From Callorhinus ursinus (lineage: Eukaryota; Chordata; Mammalia; Carnivora; Otariidae): 64,000 bases of DNA. The stretch's first letter is position 1; every line of letters starts with the position of its first letter. The position numbers were made by a program, and so were the translations under genes. Positions 10,830-25,279 of this stretch are shown here, in pieces. The DNA lies in the NCBI RefSeq assembly GCF_003265705.1, contig NW_020313057.1:5994363-6058362 (forward strand), written 5' to 3'. Below the pieces are notes generated by a model. That model saw only the letters and a list, made by a program, of their open reading frames with translations. It did no database searches and was not told where the DNA came from.

Positions 10830-12800
10830 AGTGGCAGGAGGCTAGAAGAGCAGCGACCACACAACCTGTCGCGGAGGGGAAGCTCAACAGCAGGCACCAC
10901 GAAACTGGAGCGTGGAAGAAAGCCTGAGAGGCAAAAGACGCAGTGGCCGGAAGAGAACTTGCAATAGGAAGCTAGGAAAAAAATGACCTTCTCTGTGAAT
11001 GGGGAGACAACTCTGAATAATAGATAGTGACCGGCACAGAAGCCAAGCCTTTAATATTTGCTGCACCACGAAATAACAACGAAAATCATTAGGGAAAAGG
11101 GAGAGACCAACCAGACCAGAGTGACAAATAACAGAAACAAAATAAATTACTACGTAGGAAATACAGCCTCAAACAGGGTTTTCCTGGTGGCTCAGAGTTC
11201 TACCGCTCCGTAATTAAAATTCCATAGAAATTATACCTTTTAACATTCCCGTCAACTGTTGTTACTTTCATTCTGCGATGCAACTTATTAGATGTGAAAA
11301 CGTTATTATGGCAGAGTTAAGATCTTACCGAGTACTACACCTAAGTCAGTGTGTTGATGTCACAGAGAACCTATTTTATAGCTTCTCCCAAAACAGTGTC
11401 TCGGTCTTGTGAATGCTTGCTCTGTATTGCCTCCATGTTGTCGGAGGCGACTCACACAGAGAACACAGGCAAGGTGTGGTCAGATCCACAGATACCGCGC
11501 TTTCCTTCCGCCTGGCACTTCCTCCTGTCCTACTTTCCGTAAGAATCACATGGTCCCATGGTCAATGACACGAAAATTATACAATTTTTCTAAATTTGCC
11601 CTTTTCCTGAGAGAAGGTGAAGTCGCTGAAGATGGGAAATCGTCAATTAAAAATCTGCAATAGTCCAGATACATACTACCAGTGCATTCTGTTCTTCTCG
11701 ATCCCTGGAATGTTTTTGAAATCCTTTCGGCAGAAGGGATACAATAATATTAGCTTGATGGAAGCATAACAGAGAAAATACTACTTCCATCCTCCTGGCC
11801 CTGGCCGCTTAATGTAGACTACACGTCCCAAAGTCACTAGGAATTAAAAAACGTATGTGCATATTTGAATCGCCTTGGGCCCATGGTCTCCTTCAGGATC
11901 ACTGGCATAAAAGTGTAAAATGTAACAGATACGTAATTATTCCTCATTTAGTACAGAAACTAGCCTGAAAAACCGATAAAGAAGTTCTCACTTCAATGAC
12001 GAAAGTTATGAAGTACATTTAACATTCATCTTCCATTGAGTGGCTTTAAATAAAGCTTCAGAAATAAACTTGTGACTCAAAATGTTTTCTTCAATAATGT
12101 GCATTGAGAAGCTTACAAAGCATAGGCAAGGAATAAAACGTGCATGTGGGCAAATATGGAATAAGCAAAGTCGTGTCTCTTGGGGTAAGTAATTAAGCCC
12201 ACAGCTTAGGCCCTCAAGTCGTGTTTTGGGGGCACGGGCAGCGCTCCCCATGACTACAGAGCTCCCTGCCCCCAGAGTCGGAATGCCAAGAGCTCAGGAA
12301 GGACTGGCATGAGCTCCGATGACAAGCTCTTCACGGCCCACATCCTGGCATATGGTAGGAGCTCCATGAGCATTTGCTTCAGTTCAATTCAATCCTCAAA
12401 ATAGGAGTTCTCGACTTTTCTTCCGTTTTCCTTTGATTTGATGTGCTCACGCCTACTCTGTGCCATATGGAGTGGAAGGTGGTAGGTGCTGTGGTCAGAA
12501 AGCTCACTTCATCTTGGTTTCTGCACTCAGGGTCCCGCCGTCTAATGGGAGAGCCTGGCCAAGACTCAAGACGCTGCAAGACCATGGTAAATGCCACAGA
12601 TGGGCACTGTGGCTTACGTGTCCCTGTACACGCACACACCCAGGACACAGGGGCAGGAGAGGGCCCTCAGCCTGGGACGGGGGGGGGGGTGTGGAATGAG
12701 AAGGTATTGCAGTTGGCTTCCTACAGAAGGGCCTACCTTCCCCTCCTCCAGTTTAAAGATTTTGTAAAGCCTTCCATTTTTAATTCCAAAATCACATTTA
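10830..12800. other. Intronic DNA, mostly unannotated
   Basis: No exon recognised. 12280-12375 (CATCCTGGCATATGGTAGGA) resembles an L2-type tail and 12441-12680 may be an ancient repeat. G runs occur at about 12679-12690. Confidence 0.5.
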
Positions 12801-14859
12801 ATAAGTGAGTTTCATACTGCCAGAAACGTTTTAATAAAAATGAACCCAACCAGTATCATTTAAAATAGTTATCGTGATTTCAAGCTCATGTACGAAGTTC
12901 CAAATATTAAAATGGTTTCATGTGGGATAGTTATACAAAGGTTATAGCACATTTTAAGACCATAATCCTTAAGAAATGGTGTTTTACCCATCTGTAATTT
13001 ATGATACATAAATCTATAGGTGTAATATGTACGAAATCAGTGCTACAATGGATGTTCTAAGTTTCACTCCGGAATTCATTTTCAGAGCTGTGTAGTGCGT
13101 AATATTTGGTTGATCACAGAAATTCCGTCAGAATTCCTACTGTCCCTGCACCATAACTACTACCCCCTCAATGCATTTTGGTAGAATAGTAATCATTATC
13201 TAATAGGATTTTCTTCACACTTTGCCTAAGTTGACAACCATCCTGTATCAATAACTTAATAAGCACTACAGTTGGAAAGACCATTCCATTTCACACACCA
13301 CATATCTCCACCGGCACAACCTGGTGATGTAACACAGAGCAAACTACCTCTGATGCATTCTTTTCTTTAAAATGCAGGTATGAGGCTATACAAGAGGACT
13401 CCTCAAATAGAAGCCCAGACATGGGTGGGGAAGAGAGAAGGGAGAAGGCATTTCTCAAATGAGGCTGATGCATACCCCCAGGACCCCAGCCTGTGCTCAT
13501 CCTTGTTGGTATGGCTTGGTCCTCCCAGGGGCAGCCACTTCCAGGGACAGAGGGACACTGCATTGCCCACAGATGATGTGGACCCTCTGCCTATGACCAC
13601 TGTCAGAGGAGGGAGATTTATCATCTAATGTGGCTTACCTACCTGGAGGTGGAGAGCATTTTTACAACATCCAATAAAACCACAATCTCAAATCACTTTG
13701 GTTTTGCCATAAGCCTAATAAGGAGGAATCTAAAGCTTTTTACTTTGCCACGCCCATTAATTCAACCTTCATTCTTTCTTGCTCTGTCTTTATGTTTTTT
13801 TTTTTTTAAACTAAAAAGTTCTAGGGCTGTGGACCAGAGCACATCACGACGTGAAAGCCAAGTATTACAGCAAATCCATTTCAAAGAGAAGACTAAAATG
13901 TCAGTAAGAAAGGAAACAGCCCAAGCTGGACTGGGAAGGAACTTCATCTTGTGAAACACCAAGTCTAATAAATAAAAGAAGAAACAACTCTTACTGTTCT
14001 TTCAGTAAATTAGAAAACCCTTTGTGGGATTCATAATGCTCTTAATAAGTTGTTGAAATGGGACCGTGGCCAACTCAAGAACACTCAGGAATCAGCCAGA
14101 GTGGAGCAGACAGGCTCCATCCGCCACCTCCCATGACGGACACCAAGTACAGGCTACTGAGGCAGAAACACAGCTCACCAAAAGACACCCACATAAAATT
14201 AAGAGATCAAATGGTGAGATCCAGCTTCCCCCCACCCCCATCAGTCTAGGCAGTGTGGTTGAGGATACAAACTTTCTAAGAAAGAGAAGGTTGAGAGTGA
14301 CAGGCTGAGAGCCAAGGAGCAAGTGACGCAAGATGCCCACGGTCAGGAGGCAAGAAGAGCTGGGGGTGGGGAGTTGGGAGGTGAGAGGCACGAAGAATCA
14401 GAAAAGTAAAAAGAACCACATGCCACCGAGATCAAGTGAGGAATTTTAAGACGACAGTCATTTTGACAAATATCTAGAAGATATGCAATGAGTACTTGAT
14501 GACATAAAAAACACCGAGCCATACTGATGCTCTCCCTCAGCCACTGGTGAGGAATAAAGTTCATTTTAAATCCCCAGAGAGGACGTGGGGTCAAACTAGC
14601 AAAGGAATAGACCCAAGGGAATGGGTCTTAGGGGGCCAAAAGAGATTCAAGACACCACCAGATGGCAGCACAGAGCCAAATACGATTCCCATTTATTCCT
14701 CTAGGATATATAACGATACTGGATCACAGGAATGGCCAATATATCACTAGAATGTCTACTTTTATGCTTAATAAAAGATAAGATTAGAGAAATAAAAATC
14801 GGTCCCCACAGAAAGGTAAATATTGAGGCTGAAGCAGCCTCTTGTCATTGCACAGAACA

Positions 14860-14990
14860 GACCCTCAATTAGTAACTGTACCTTTGCTGTGTAAATGGCA
14901 GGGGAGAGTAATTAACAATTAATAGAAGCTGCCCTCAATTTAAAGCCTCGAAGGAAAGTAATTAAATTTAGTAGAAGCGGTAGCCTCTAA
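14860..14990. promoter_or_regulatory. Homeodomain-type motif cluster with a 50-bp internal repeat
   Basis: AGTAATTAA occurs at 14907-14915 and again at 14957-14965, each followed by TAGAAGC (14923 and 14972). CTCAATTAGTAAC lies just before (about 14865-14877) and CCCTCAATTTAAAG between. TAATTA is the core recognised by many homeodomain factors. An enhancer role is inferred from motif density in repeat-free DNA only. Confidence 0.4.
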
Positions 14991-17900
14991 ACAAAGCTAC
15001 ATAACACAAATACAAAAGGAAACACAGATTTGAATAATAAATGCAAATTAGAAACAAGGTTTGACTACAGACTGAAAAGAAAGGATCCTAAAATCCTAAG
15101 TCTCTCTGTTCAAGAGACCGGTTTATGAACCTGTTTTAATCCAGGCCAAGGTCTGATCTGAATCCTGGCTGATGTTTCTTAAATACAACCATGCTTCCAG
15201 AGTATTTATGCATGCAGATCAGACAGCTTCCCGCGGTTTGAATTAGCCCTACAAGTACCTTTCATATCAATGCCGATATACTTGATATATACAGTGTCAA
15301 CATTACTACCAGGCATGGAGATCGCAAACACTGCTCTGCCTGTTGGTCATGAAACAAAATTGCCAAGCAGAATCTGTGTAGCTCCAGAGGATAAATTAAT
15401 GCCGGCAACACGGTTATCTTTAGCTTGCCTCTGGAAGCTTCTAACGGAAACAGGGAGCAGAAGCATTACATCTGGCTACAGCTGCACATTACATGGTCCA
15501 TTGAGACTCAGATGCTGATGGCTGAACTGAATAACAAACAGCTGGGTATAAATGTAAAAATCAGGAAATCGATTTTAAACACACATATTTCACAAAACCT
15601 CTGAAATCCCAGCACTGAATGAGAAAGAGCAATTAGCACTGAAGAGTGCCAAAGGATCCTGGGGATTAGAATTGAAAAATATACCTGGGCGCCCCCAATG
15701 TCATTATCCCTTGGCGGGGCTCTCCTGTTACTCCTTCACAAAGGGCAGCGTTGGATCATTTTCTCGTTCTGGTCATGCTCCAGGTGAAAGTCAGCAGAAG
15801 TAACTTAGCTGCTGCTTCGAGCTTTCAGGATGAGGGACTGACGTCTCATGAGTTTAACTGAATCGAAGGGAGAGGATGCTCTGAGAAGTCTGGTGTCGGG
15901 GTCCCCCAACACTGAACCCGGGTGTTCAGACAAGGCTGGAGCCACGGATGTCTGGGACACCAGATTCAGGTCAGAAAGAAACCTAAGTTACTGAGACAGC
16001 ACATCCCAAAGGGCCCAGCAGGGAGCAGACACATCAGGAACGCAGAATAAGCTTTGGTTAAATTTGTTAAATTTTCTATTAATGAGGATTTAGGTACAGG
16101 AATGGGTCGGAGAAAGAGAGGCTAGAAATTGCCTTTTTTCTGCATGTTCAAAAGCACGGAAAACCCTTGTTGTGGGAAGGTTTCGGTTGGTCCTGTGTAT
16201 AGACTTTTCAAAGCAGGCCAACACATCTGTACTGTATTTACAAAAGCTAGTGGTACAGGATTGGATGGGGGAATTTATCATCCAAACTCAGGCACTTTTT
16301 AGGCTGACAGAGGTTCCCTAATAATGACGACGCCAGGACAACTGGTAAAAACTGGGAGTATCCCCGCTAACCAGGACACCTACTCCCTGTGTCTTGAGCA
16401 CCAGGGGCATGAGAAGGAGCTTGAGGTCCTATCCGGAATGCCAGGTAAGTGGCTGCGATCCCATCGGCTCATTTTCACTCTCCGTGCTCACTTGTCCTCA
16501 AGATTCCAGATCTAGGGTAAACTAGAGTCTGTCGAAAGGGAGTTCAGGGGGCAAAAGGCAGACTAGACAGAATCCAGATTTCTTTGCTTGCACAATTAAT
16601 TCTGTGGACCACACCAGATCCAATCGGACCTGACGGGCTACTACACTGTCGCAGCTGTTTTAGAAAAGAAACCACCACAATAGCACGGGTTTTAATTATT
16701 AATGCTGATTTCCACGCCCCTCCCCCAATCTCTCAAACCACCTGGATTCTGCAATCCAAATGGCCAAGATCATCAAAGTGCCAATGTACATGACCATTTC
16801 CACCAAGACACTCTGTTTTCTCTACTGTGGGTTCTCAGTAATAAAGAACACATGAAACAGGATTTTTAAGAACTCTAGGAAGGATCCAGATAAAGGAAAA
16901 AAAAAAGTGATGAGGCAATATTATGTTATTTACCTAATGTGATCTACAAGATGAAGAAGGTCTTCAGAAAGATAGAACAGTTACATTCTTATTTCCCAGC
17001 AAGAAAATCCCTTATTAGCCCCAAACAACAAAACAGTGCAGATCCTTCTTCTTTTAAACCATTGTTTCCCCAAAGAAGAAGCAAAGTCAACAGTGATGAC
17101 TAAAGCTCAGAGTAACCAAATGTTTCACTTAAAGTAGGAATTACTATTAACATTTTATACAATTTTGTTACACCTAGAACAGGTAGGCAACCATCCAGTA
17201 CATTATGAGACTTTAAATATTTTTGTTGAGAAGGATGATAAAAGATAAGTTACAACTCTTGCTCACTGGGAAGCAGTTTAGAGTAAAAAAAAAAAATAGA
17301 TTTCAGTACAGAAAATGTTTAGGTGGTTTCCACATGACAACAAACTGATCGATTCAGCCAAATAATAGGTCAGCTGTGACTCATAAATCCTAAACTCCTC
17401 AACTGTCCAACTTAATTTTAACTATTCAATCTGTGGTTTAAACTGAAAAACTGCCACATACTTTCTGACTTGTGTTGAATTTACCACACCACTGTGGAAT
17501 CAATTTGCTATTGTAGGGGCAAACAAGAAACCTCAAGAATCAGATAACTTTAAAAGCTAATTTACTTTGGTTCTGGGCTAATTACATTTCTTAAAATAAG
17601 TTTCGCTGATTGGTTAAGAATCCAAACTATCAAAAGCCCAGGCATTTAGAGACATAAACACATAACCTGTCAAAAAAGGGGCCCTGAACATAAGAGAAGG
17701 CTATTTGTGACTGACAGAGGGAATTTGTGAAATACACAAATTGAGTTGCCCTCATTTATACCTTGCAAGTGGGCAATTGTATTATGGAGACTGGCTCTAT
17801 GTCTCAGAGTTTTCATGGCAAAGGCCTTGCCTCAAAGACTGCAGCCATCCATTTACATTTAAAAAAAAAAAACTACAAATAAAACCCCACATTTGTTGAT

Positions 17901-18064
17901 GTATTACACAGAAGGCATTTTACCTGGACACCAGAGTTATTTAATTTCAATGCTGTGACTGTTAAAAATACTGAATACAGTAGGTTGTTTTCATGTTATA
18001 TGTAAAGTAGTCTGTCCAAACCCCAACACACCCTAGAGTTTCTAATTTAGGTTAGAAAGTATAA

Positions 18065-18082
18065 CCCAATATATATATTGGG
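18065..18082. repeat. Perfect 18-bp palindrome
   Basis: CCCAATATATATATTGGG equals its own reverse complement, with a CCAAT-like arm at each end and an AT core. Confidence 0.9.
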
Positions 18083-21000
18083 AAACATCCAATTCACCAG
18101 GTATACACAGGCCTAAACTTCAACTATTCACAATTTAATTATCACCTAATAAACAGTTTGTGACATGTTTGTTTGATTACATGTCTGTCCTACCTGTCAG
18201 GGCTTCATAGAATCAGCAACAGTCTGTGAGTTCTCTGAACAACCTCAGTCAAGTGTATGCTCTGCTCCTATTTTGGATTAAAGCATCACTGTGATTTTTC
18301 TTCAGTTTCCTGAGAATTTGAACTCTACTAGGGTCTGGAGAGTGAGTTGTGACATTCTGAACCATCACATAATGACAAATACCTTAAAAACAGTAACAAC
18401 AGATAGAGTAACAATGTTAATCGTAACTTCTTCCTCCTGTTTGCTTTACCTCCAAAACCAAGGAACATTCTTCTATTTCATTGGTTCCCTGGGTGTTAAG
18501 ATGGAAATAAACAATGGGTGAAATACTAAGGTACAACATGTCAGATTCCTTTTTTTTTTTTTTTTTTTAATTCCAGGTGGTGTAAGCTCTCACTAAAATT
18601 AGAAAGAGGATCTCATCTTGTATCTAAAAAAGCTAAACTGGCCAGCATGTTTGTCGTGCCCCATGGCCAGGCTCTCAGACCAAAGAAGAGCCTACCATAC
18701 AGTAGTGTCTACACTGGAGTCTGTTTGTTTTAATCATGCCCTAGGTGGGAGGGAAGAGTGTAAAAACACAATGTCACAGAGATATAATGGTATCTGCCCC
18801 AGAAAGGCAACAGTGCCTGCATCTCAACCAACTCTCTCAACTTGGCCCATCATGCTTGGATCTAAATCAAACTGGTTTCTCATTTTACATCCTGTAAATA
18901 CAGGATTTGTGAGAGGAGGTGCCACTGTGACTGAGGGGACAAAGGAGCGAACCAAGTACTAAAACAGTAATAGCATTTTCTTCCAATTATATGATCATCA
19001 TTGGGAACCCAGCATTTTGACAGAGTGTTCAAACATCGGAGAACGGAGTTGGTATCATGTAGTTGAGAGCCATGGTATTGGGCCTTATAGTCTGATTTCT
19101 GAAAGCCTTATAATGAGGGTGGAGTGGGTATACATTCCATTCTTTGGCTGTATTTTTGTTCAACAAAGCCTGCAATTTTCAGTCACTTGAAAATGTAATT
19201 ATAGATAATGTTTGCATCAGTGGCAAGAATACAATAAGCACACGGGGCATGAAAACTCCACTCGAATCACATCCTCTTAGGCTGCGACGCTTGTCTCCTG
19301 CCAAGAGTAAAGGCATTTTGACAAGCTAATACCCGATATGAAATGGTTTGAGGGTTGGACCAACCCATGCATGGAATCTACTCTAACTTGACCATTATCC
19401 CTTCCTTTACATTGGGTATCTAGCCATGAAACGGAAATCTATGATGCTGAAAATCCAGAATCCCATCAGATGTTTATGCACTTGAGCATAAGTGGGGAGG
19501 TCCACAGTTTACAAGCCCTTGAAATGGATGGGATACCATACCCAGGGTGAACAACTGTCAATCATCTAAAATCCTTTGGTCCAGAGACTCGCTTATGCTC
19601 TTGCCTACTTATCTGGTCCACTTACGAAGGAGGTGGTGAGGCCGCAGCAGGGAGGAGGACACTGCAGGGAGTCACCAACTGAGGGGGGACGGTGAGACCG
19701 AATAATCACCTGAGAGCCTTTTTCTAACGTACAAGGTGGCCTGCTTTGGGCTCAAGGTGCCCCTGAGAAAGGCCACGTGTCCACCAAACGTAAGAATTAA
19801 GAAGTTGGAAGTAAATGAGGGAGAAGGCCTGGCGCCTAATGAAGTCGTCACAAGAAACCTCTTCACGAAACGTATGGTTATCTTGAAGGCAGAATAAGGA
19901 TCCACCTTAACATTCAATGTTAACGGCTTCTTTATCTCGGCAGTAAGTGAAATCTGAGGCATTAAGAGATCTTGACACTGCCACGGTCCCCCTTCCTACT
20001 GACATCGCTCACAACGCTCTTGCCTTCTAGACTCCGAAATCTGTCTGGCAATGAAATAAAACAAAGAACAAGCAATTTATGTGAAAGAGCCCGTAAAAAG
20101 ATTATTAGGTCATAGCTAAGAAACTGTATTTCGTACTCAGAATCCCCATTATCAGCTGCCAACTCGCAAACATATCCAGAAATTCAATCTGCTTATGGTC
20201 ATGGAAGGGTCTAAGAATCCCTCAAGAGACAAAAGCAGCCTCCCGGGCCAGAACGTGAGAGGGCACAAGAGAAAGCCCCCAGGCTTTGGAAAGGGGCACC
20301 TGGAAACAGATGCATGCTTCCATCATCTAGAACCTTCTTCTCATTTGCAAAATAGGAACGCTACAACTTACCCTGCAGAATTTTTCTGACGATTACTGAT
20401 AATTTATATAAATTCCTGAGCCTAATGGCTGGCCCCTACCCTCAGCTAGTATTAAAAAATATTTCAGAAGGTGTACCCACAGGAAGGCGGCATCCTTTAA
20501 AGTATCAGTAATCAGGAGAAAAACATTTAACAAGGAGTATTTAGTGGTCAAAGAATTATAGCTTGGTTGACACGAGAACTCTTTTTTTGGCTTCTGGGTA
20601 GACATCATTATTTTATTGAACAGACAACTAGAAATCAATTTGGATCAAAAGTACCAGGTTCTGAGTAGACCTGAAAAACAAGACACAGTTAGGGGCAAAA
20701 TAAAGCCTTCCTTCTGTGTGGCTTCTGTGGCTGACAACAGTCCAATTTTGGTCACTTTTTAGATCAACTAGACACAAAATCTTGGCCCGACCGAAAGGCT
20801 GCCTATAAAGTTAATTAGACTTCTTTGACACTGAGAAGATAGAATGTGCTGATTGCAAAGGACCAATCAATTCGCTCAAGAGCATTTGTCATATCTGGGC
20901 GGTGGGCCCCTTCTCCAAAGGTTTGGCCAGTTTTGGGCCAGGCCTAGTCTCCTTTCACAATAAGCTCAGGACCAGCCGTCATCTCTGAAGGTGACCACAC

Positions 21001-22069
21001 TCCCACTGCCTGGTTCACCCTCATGCAGAGTGGTCTGTTCTGGGAGGCAGGGCACGCTTAGCTTTGGGAATCACACTAGTGACCTGGAGATCCTCAGTCA
21101 ACAGAACTCAGCCAGAGCAGGTGCTGACTGTTCCCCTGGCCCATCCTTTGAAACATCCTTCAATCAATGGACTCAGACAGGCTGTTGGCTTTTCAACTGA
21201 ATTTGAACAGGTGTGATCTTAATCAAGTGACTTAGAACATTAGGAGCAAATCTTCCACACTAGCTAAAGGCAGCTCTGGTCTCTTAGGACTTCAAGGACC
21301 CTATCACTAGGTTGGGAGAAGTGCCTGTCTATTAAAGCGCAGACCAGAATAACTATGATGCACCCTACAGCTGGGCACCACCTGGACACACACTCTAGAC
21401 CCATTGTGCCACCTCATAAAAATCACTGATTCCTTCTCCAAGTCATTTCTCCCTTCAGAGACTCTCCTTCTCTCATCTCTAGGCATTCTGTGGCCTGAGC
21501 ACCTAATGAGGTGCTTAGGTGCCAGGGTCTACAATAGTCCCTCTCCCTATTCACATCACTGAAATAGTTTTCCCAATGGCTGGGTTTCTGCTAGTGTTGG
21601 GAGTCCCACTATTGGGAACCAGCCCGGGTATTGTGCGGCCGATTCTCTCCCTATAAGAAAATCAAAATCTATTTCAGCTGGTGTAGAGATGGGCTTTTTC
21701 AGAACGTGCATATGGGGATATTGGATGAAGATATTGCTTTCTGCTTCAGCCCTATCTCAGAATAGAAGGTCCGACCACAAGTTCACAGTTGGAAGATGAA
21801 CTGCATTTTATTTCTCAATCATCATACAGAGAAAGGAGAGAAAAAAAAAGTCTTTACAATGTTTTCCTGGGGACTGAGCATTTTCTGGAAGTTTATATGG
21901 GAGCAATACTGCTTTATGGGTCTTTGGCTGAGACTTTAAAGCACAAATGTTCTGAGGGAGAACACATTAACTGGTCAGCTGTAATGAGGCTTCACTGTAC
22001 TTGGTCAGTACAAACTGTGGTTTCAAGTACCATGAAGCTATAAAATATTTGGGTTATCATTCTCTTCCC

Positions 22070-22175
22070 AACGTTAACCTCACAATAACCCTGTGGGACA
22101 GGTAAGGAGTGTATCTTAATATGCTTATTTTCTAGATGAGGAATCTTGGCAAGTCACCTGAGGCCAGAAATGGGC
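22070..22175 (+). mobile_element. MIR SINE fragment
   Basis: CCTCACAATAACCCTGTGGG ... ATTTTCTAGATGAGGAA ... GGCAAGTCACCTGAGG follows the MIR 3' region in plus orientation. Confidence 0.7.
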
Positions 22176-23287
22176 ATGGAACAAACCAGAAGACAAGCCC
22201 GCGGAATAGCGGAGACTATTGTTGAGGAAAGGGTGTTTAGTCTTGAAGAACGACCTCCAACCCGCTGCTGGAGATACCCTACGGCAACATCCCTAGTGAT
22301 TTCAGCCGACTCCACCCAAGCAGACCCCAACGCAGAGCAAGTGACCCCAACGAGCAGAAACAATCCAAGAGGAAGTTATTTCTAACTAAAAATTTAAACC
22401 CACACACAGCCAGTGGAATTAAAACGTTTCCTAGGTTCTTCCTTGGAGAAAAGTGAATTCTGGGGCCAGGGTTCACTTAAGAAAGAGAGAAGTGCTTTGC
22501 CTCAGTCTCCACTCCAACACAGGGTTTGGTAAGGGACCCCTCAGGACCAGAAGGAAAGAAACTCCTGCTCAGGAGTAATCTAGTTAATGCAGGAAAGGAA
22601 GACTTAAAGTTGGTATTGGAAGCGACCCTTTGACATCTAAGAATAAAAGAAAAGGAAGAAAAAAAAAGGGGGGGGGAGAAAGTCAGGAAAATACGGCTTT
22701 TTTTGTGAAAAGAAATAAGAATCCTAACAGGTAGCATCATCATGCAAGATAAACATGACTTAAAATTGAGAAATTGCTTTGGGACCGAGGCGCCAGTGGT
22801 GTTAACCAGCATTCAGGCTTTTCAAGGACTGGTGGGTTGCCTTTCAATCCTGACACCAAGGAGAGATGGCTGGGTGGACAACGGGCATCATCACGAGGGA
22901 AGATGTCACCAGCAGGGATTGAAGGGAGTAATTGCAGTTGGAGGCCTCCTGGTGACAATTTTGAGAAAGCAAACACAGCTGCAGCAGAGCCAAATATAGC
23001 TGCCCAAGACAATGGCATCCATAAAGTTAATCATTCCGAAATATGCTCCCCTTCTGCTCAAGCAGAAAACTCAACACCCCTTCTATAATGTAGGAAGGCA
23101 AAATACAGTTTTATGCACAGAAACATGCAGCTGCTCCAGCGGAATTTCCTACCAGTGATGGCCCAGGGGTTTCCACGCTGCTCTCCTCTGCTCCCGATTC
23201 TGAGAGCTTGTGTCGTGGACGGGGGTGGCCCCTTCTCTTCGAATGGAGGAAAGCTCTTCGGGAAGGGCTTAATAAAACGGACTTAGG

Positions 23288-23479
23288 AGGGAAGCCTGGG
23301 TGGCTCAGTTGTTAAGCGTCTGCCTTCAGCTCAGGTCATGATCCCGGGGTCCTGGGATCGAGTCCCCGCATCGGGATCCCTGCTTGGCGGGGAACCTGCT
23401 TCCCCCTCTGCCACTCCCCCTGCTTTGTGTTCTTTCTCTCTCTGACAAATAAATAAAAATAAAATCTTAAAAAAAAAAA
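23288..23479 (+). mobile_element. CAN-SINE
   Basis: AGGGAAGCCTGGGTGGCTCA start, standard body, TC-rich segment and a final A run. The CTTAGG flanks (23282-23287 and 23485-23490) suggest a decayed target duplication. Confidence 0.93.
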
Positions 23480-23490
23480 CTGGGCTTAGG

Positions 23491-25265
23491 GAAGATTAAA
23501 ATAAGAGAACAAAAAAGCTATCAATCAGGAAAACCTGAGAAAGGCAGAAAGCAAACTTCAGAAGCAATGGTACTGTTTGGGACCTAAAGGAAATCTGGGT
23601 GGGTGCAAAGAATCGGGAATGAAGAGTTAAACAAAGCAGCCCGACATAATAAATATACATTAGTCCTCTCCCAGAGCCTGCCTTCCTCATGCTTTTCCAC
23701 AGCATCTTTGTCTTTATTATTCCCCTAAGGTTTTTCAAGGAACAAATGAAATGTCAGGTTTCAACCTTTATTTGCTTCACCTGTGCGACACCCAACGTCT
23801 TATCCTGGAGATGCAGGGAGAAAACAACTGGGAGGAGAACGAATTGAGCACGTTTAGGATGGTTTCCACCAATCTGCTCTACCCCCTCACAGGTCCCTAC
23901 ATCTCCTGTAATGTTAGCCTTTTTAAGATGCTCCATTCATGTGCTGAACTCTCATTAGGCACAATGAAAATTTCAAGGACTCTTTGCGACAGGGACAGCA
24001 AGCCATGGGATAATGATCCGCATATCACTGAAGAGGGTGGTTGGCAGCGGCCAAGAGGCACAAGAATGGTCTGGCCAGCGCCAGCTAGGTCTACCCAAGA
24101 AAATGGCCATTCAGGGTCAACAGTCTAGGGTGCTCTGTGAAGAGTCTTTCTTCCTACTCCAAACCTAAGAGATCCTCATGGGAGCAACATCTGAATTGCA
24201 ACTGAGGAAACAGAAGGGGCCCCCAAGTCCTGGGACTTTGCAGCAAGTATAGAAAGGGTCACCCAAACCTCAGCTGTTCACCCAGGAAGGTGGGACAGCA
24301 CTATCAGGGGGGACTTCTTTTATCACCTTTAACAGAGGCTACTCGGAGGTTCTGGCCCAAAGAGTCAGAACATCATCCTGAGATGTATTTCTAGCAGGAT
24401 CACCAATTTGAATACACCTTTGGTCAAGATGCTGAACGTTTCTAAATCTTAAAATTTTCAGTTGTGAAGATAATAATGTGTAAACACAGGCACATTTACA
24501 TGTTACAACATGTTATATGTTACAATGTATCTAACAACTTCATAATTTTTATAGCCAAAGATCACTAAAGGGGGAGATATTTTATGAAAGTAAAGAATTA
24601 TGCCCCATAAGATTATTTCTAATGTATATATATTTTCACATATATACATGCATGTATACGTATGTGTATACACACACACAGGCACACACACACACATTTT
24701 ATGCCTACTGACTACAGCCAAGTGAAGAGGACTATTTTGCTCTTTTAACTTATGAAAGGACCGGCCGATCTTATTTTTGGCAGATAAATGTGGTACAACT
24801 CTCCTGCTATAGGGAGAGACCAGGAGAAACGAAGACATAACTTATGGGAAAGGATATAGAATATCATCTTAAAATTTAGTGAGCCCAAGTCAAACCATGA
24901 ACTTTCTTTACAAAAAAGCATGAAAGTTAAGATTTCAGCGTAAAATCACAGAACTTTAGATCCTAGGAGGAAAGCTGAAGAACTAAGTCACTCCCCCATG
25001 GTACTCAAAACAAAAAAGATTGTTTTTAAGCTGTCCAAAAGTTATGTCAAAATGTCAAATCAATCAGCTGAAATTAACTACATTCTGAAGAGTGAGTCAC
25101 CACCATCATCTGGAAAACGGGGGGGGGGGGGTCTTCAGGCCCTAATGGAGCCTATAAATGTCGGACAAAGCAGCTGATGGGTTGGGGAAACTTGATGTCC
25201 ATGGTTATGACAGAGGCATAAGCACTCTTATTGAGGAGATAAATGACTTTGACTTCCTTAATTAT
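23491..25265. other. Intronic DNA with short TA/CA simple repeats
   Basis: No exon recognised. 24620-24700 has mixed TATA and CACA runs. A 125-codon open frame at 23751-24128 has no protein-like pattern. A G run lies near 25120-25131. Confidence 0.55.
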
Positions 25266-25279
25266 TAAGATCTTAAAAA

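Larger units (their letters stand above)
12800..23287. other. Repeat-poor intronic block
   Basis: About 10.5 kb in which I recognise no CAN-SINE, L1, LTR or DNA-transposon copy and only one probable MIR (22070-22175). No exon is visible. Several subregions have mixed-composition, motif-rich sequence typical of conserved regulatory DNA (for example 14815-15060 and 15160-15560). Confidence 0.6.
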
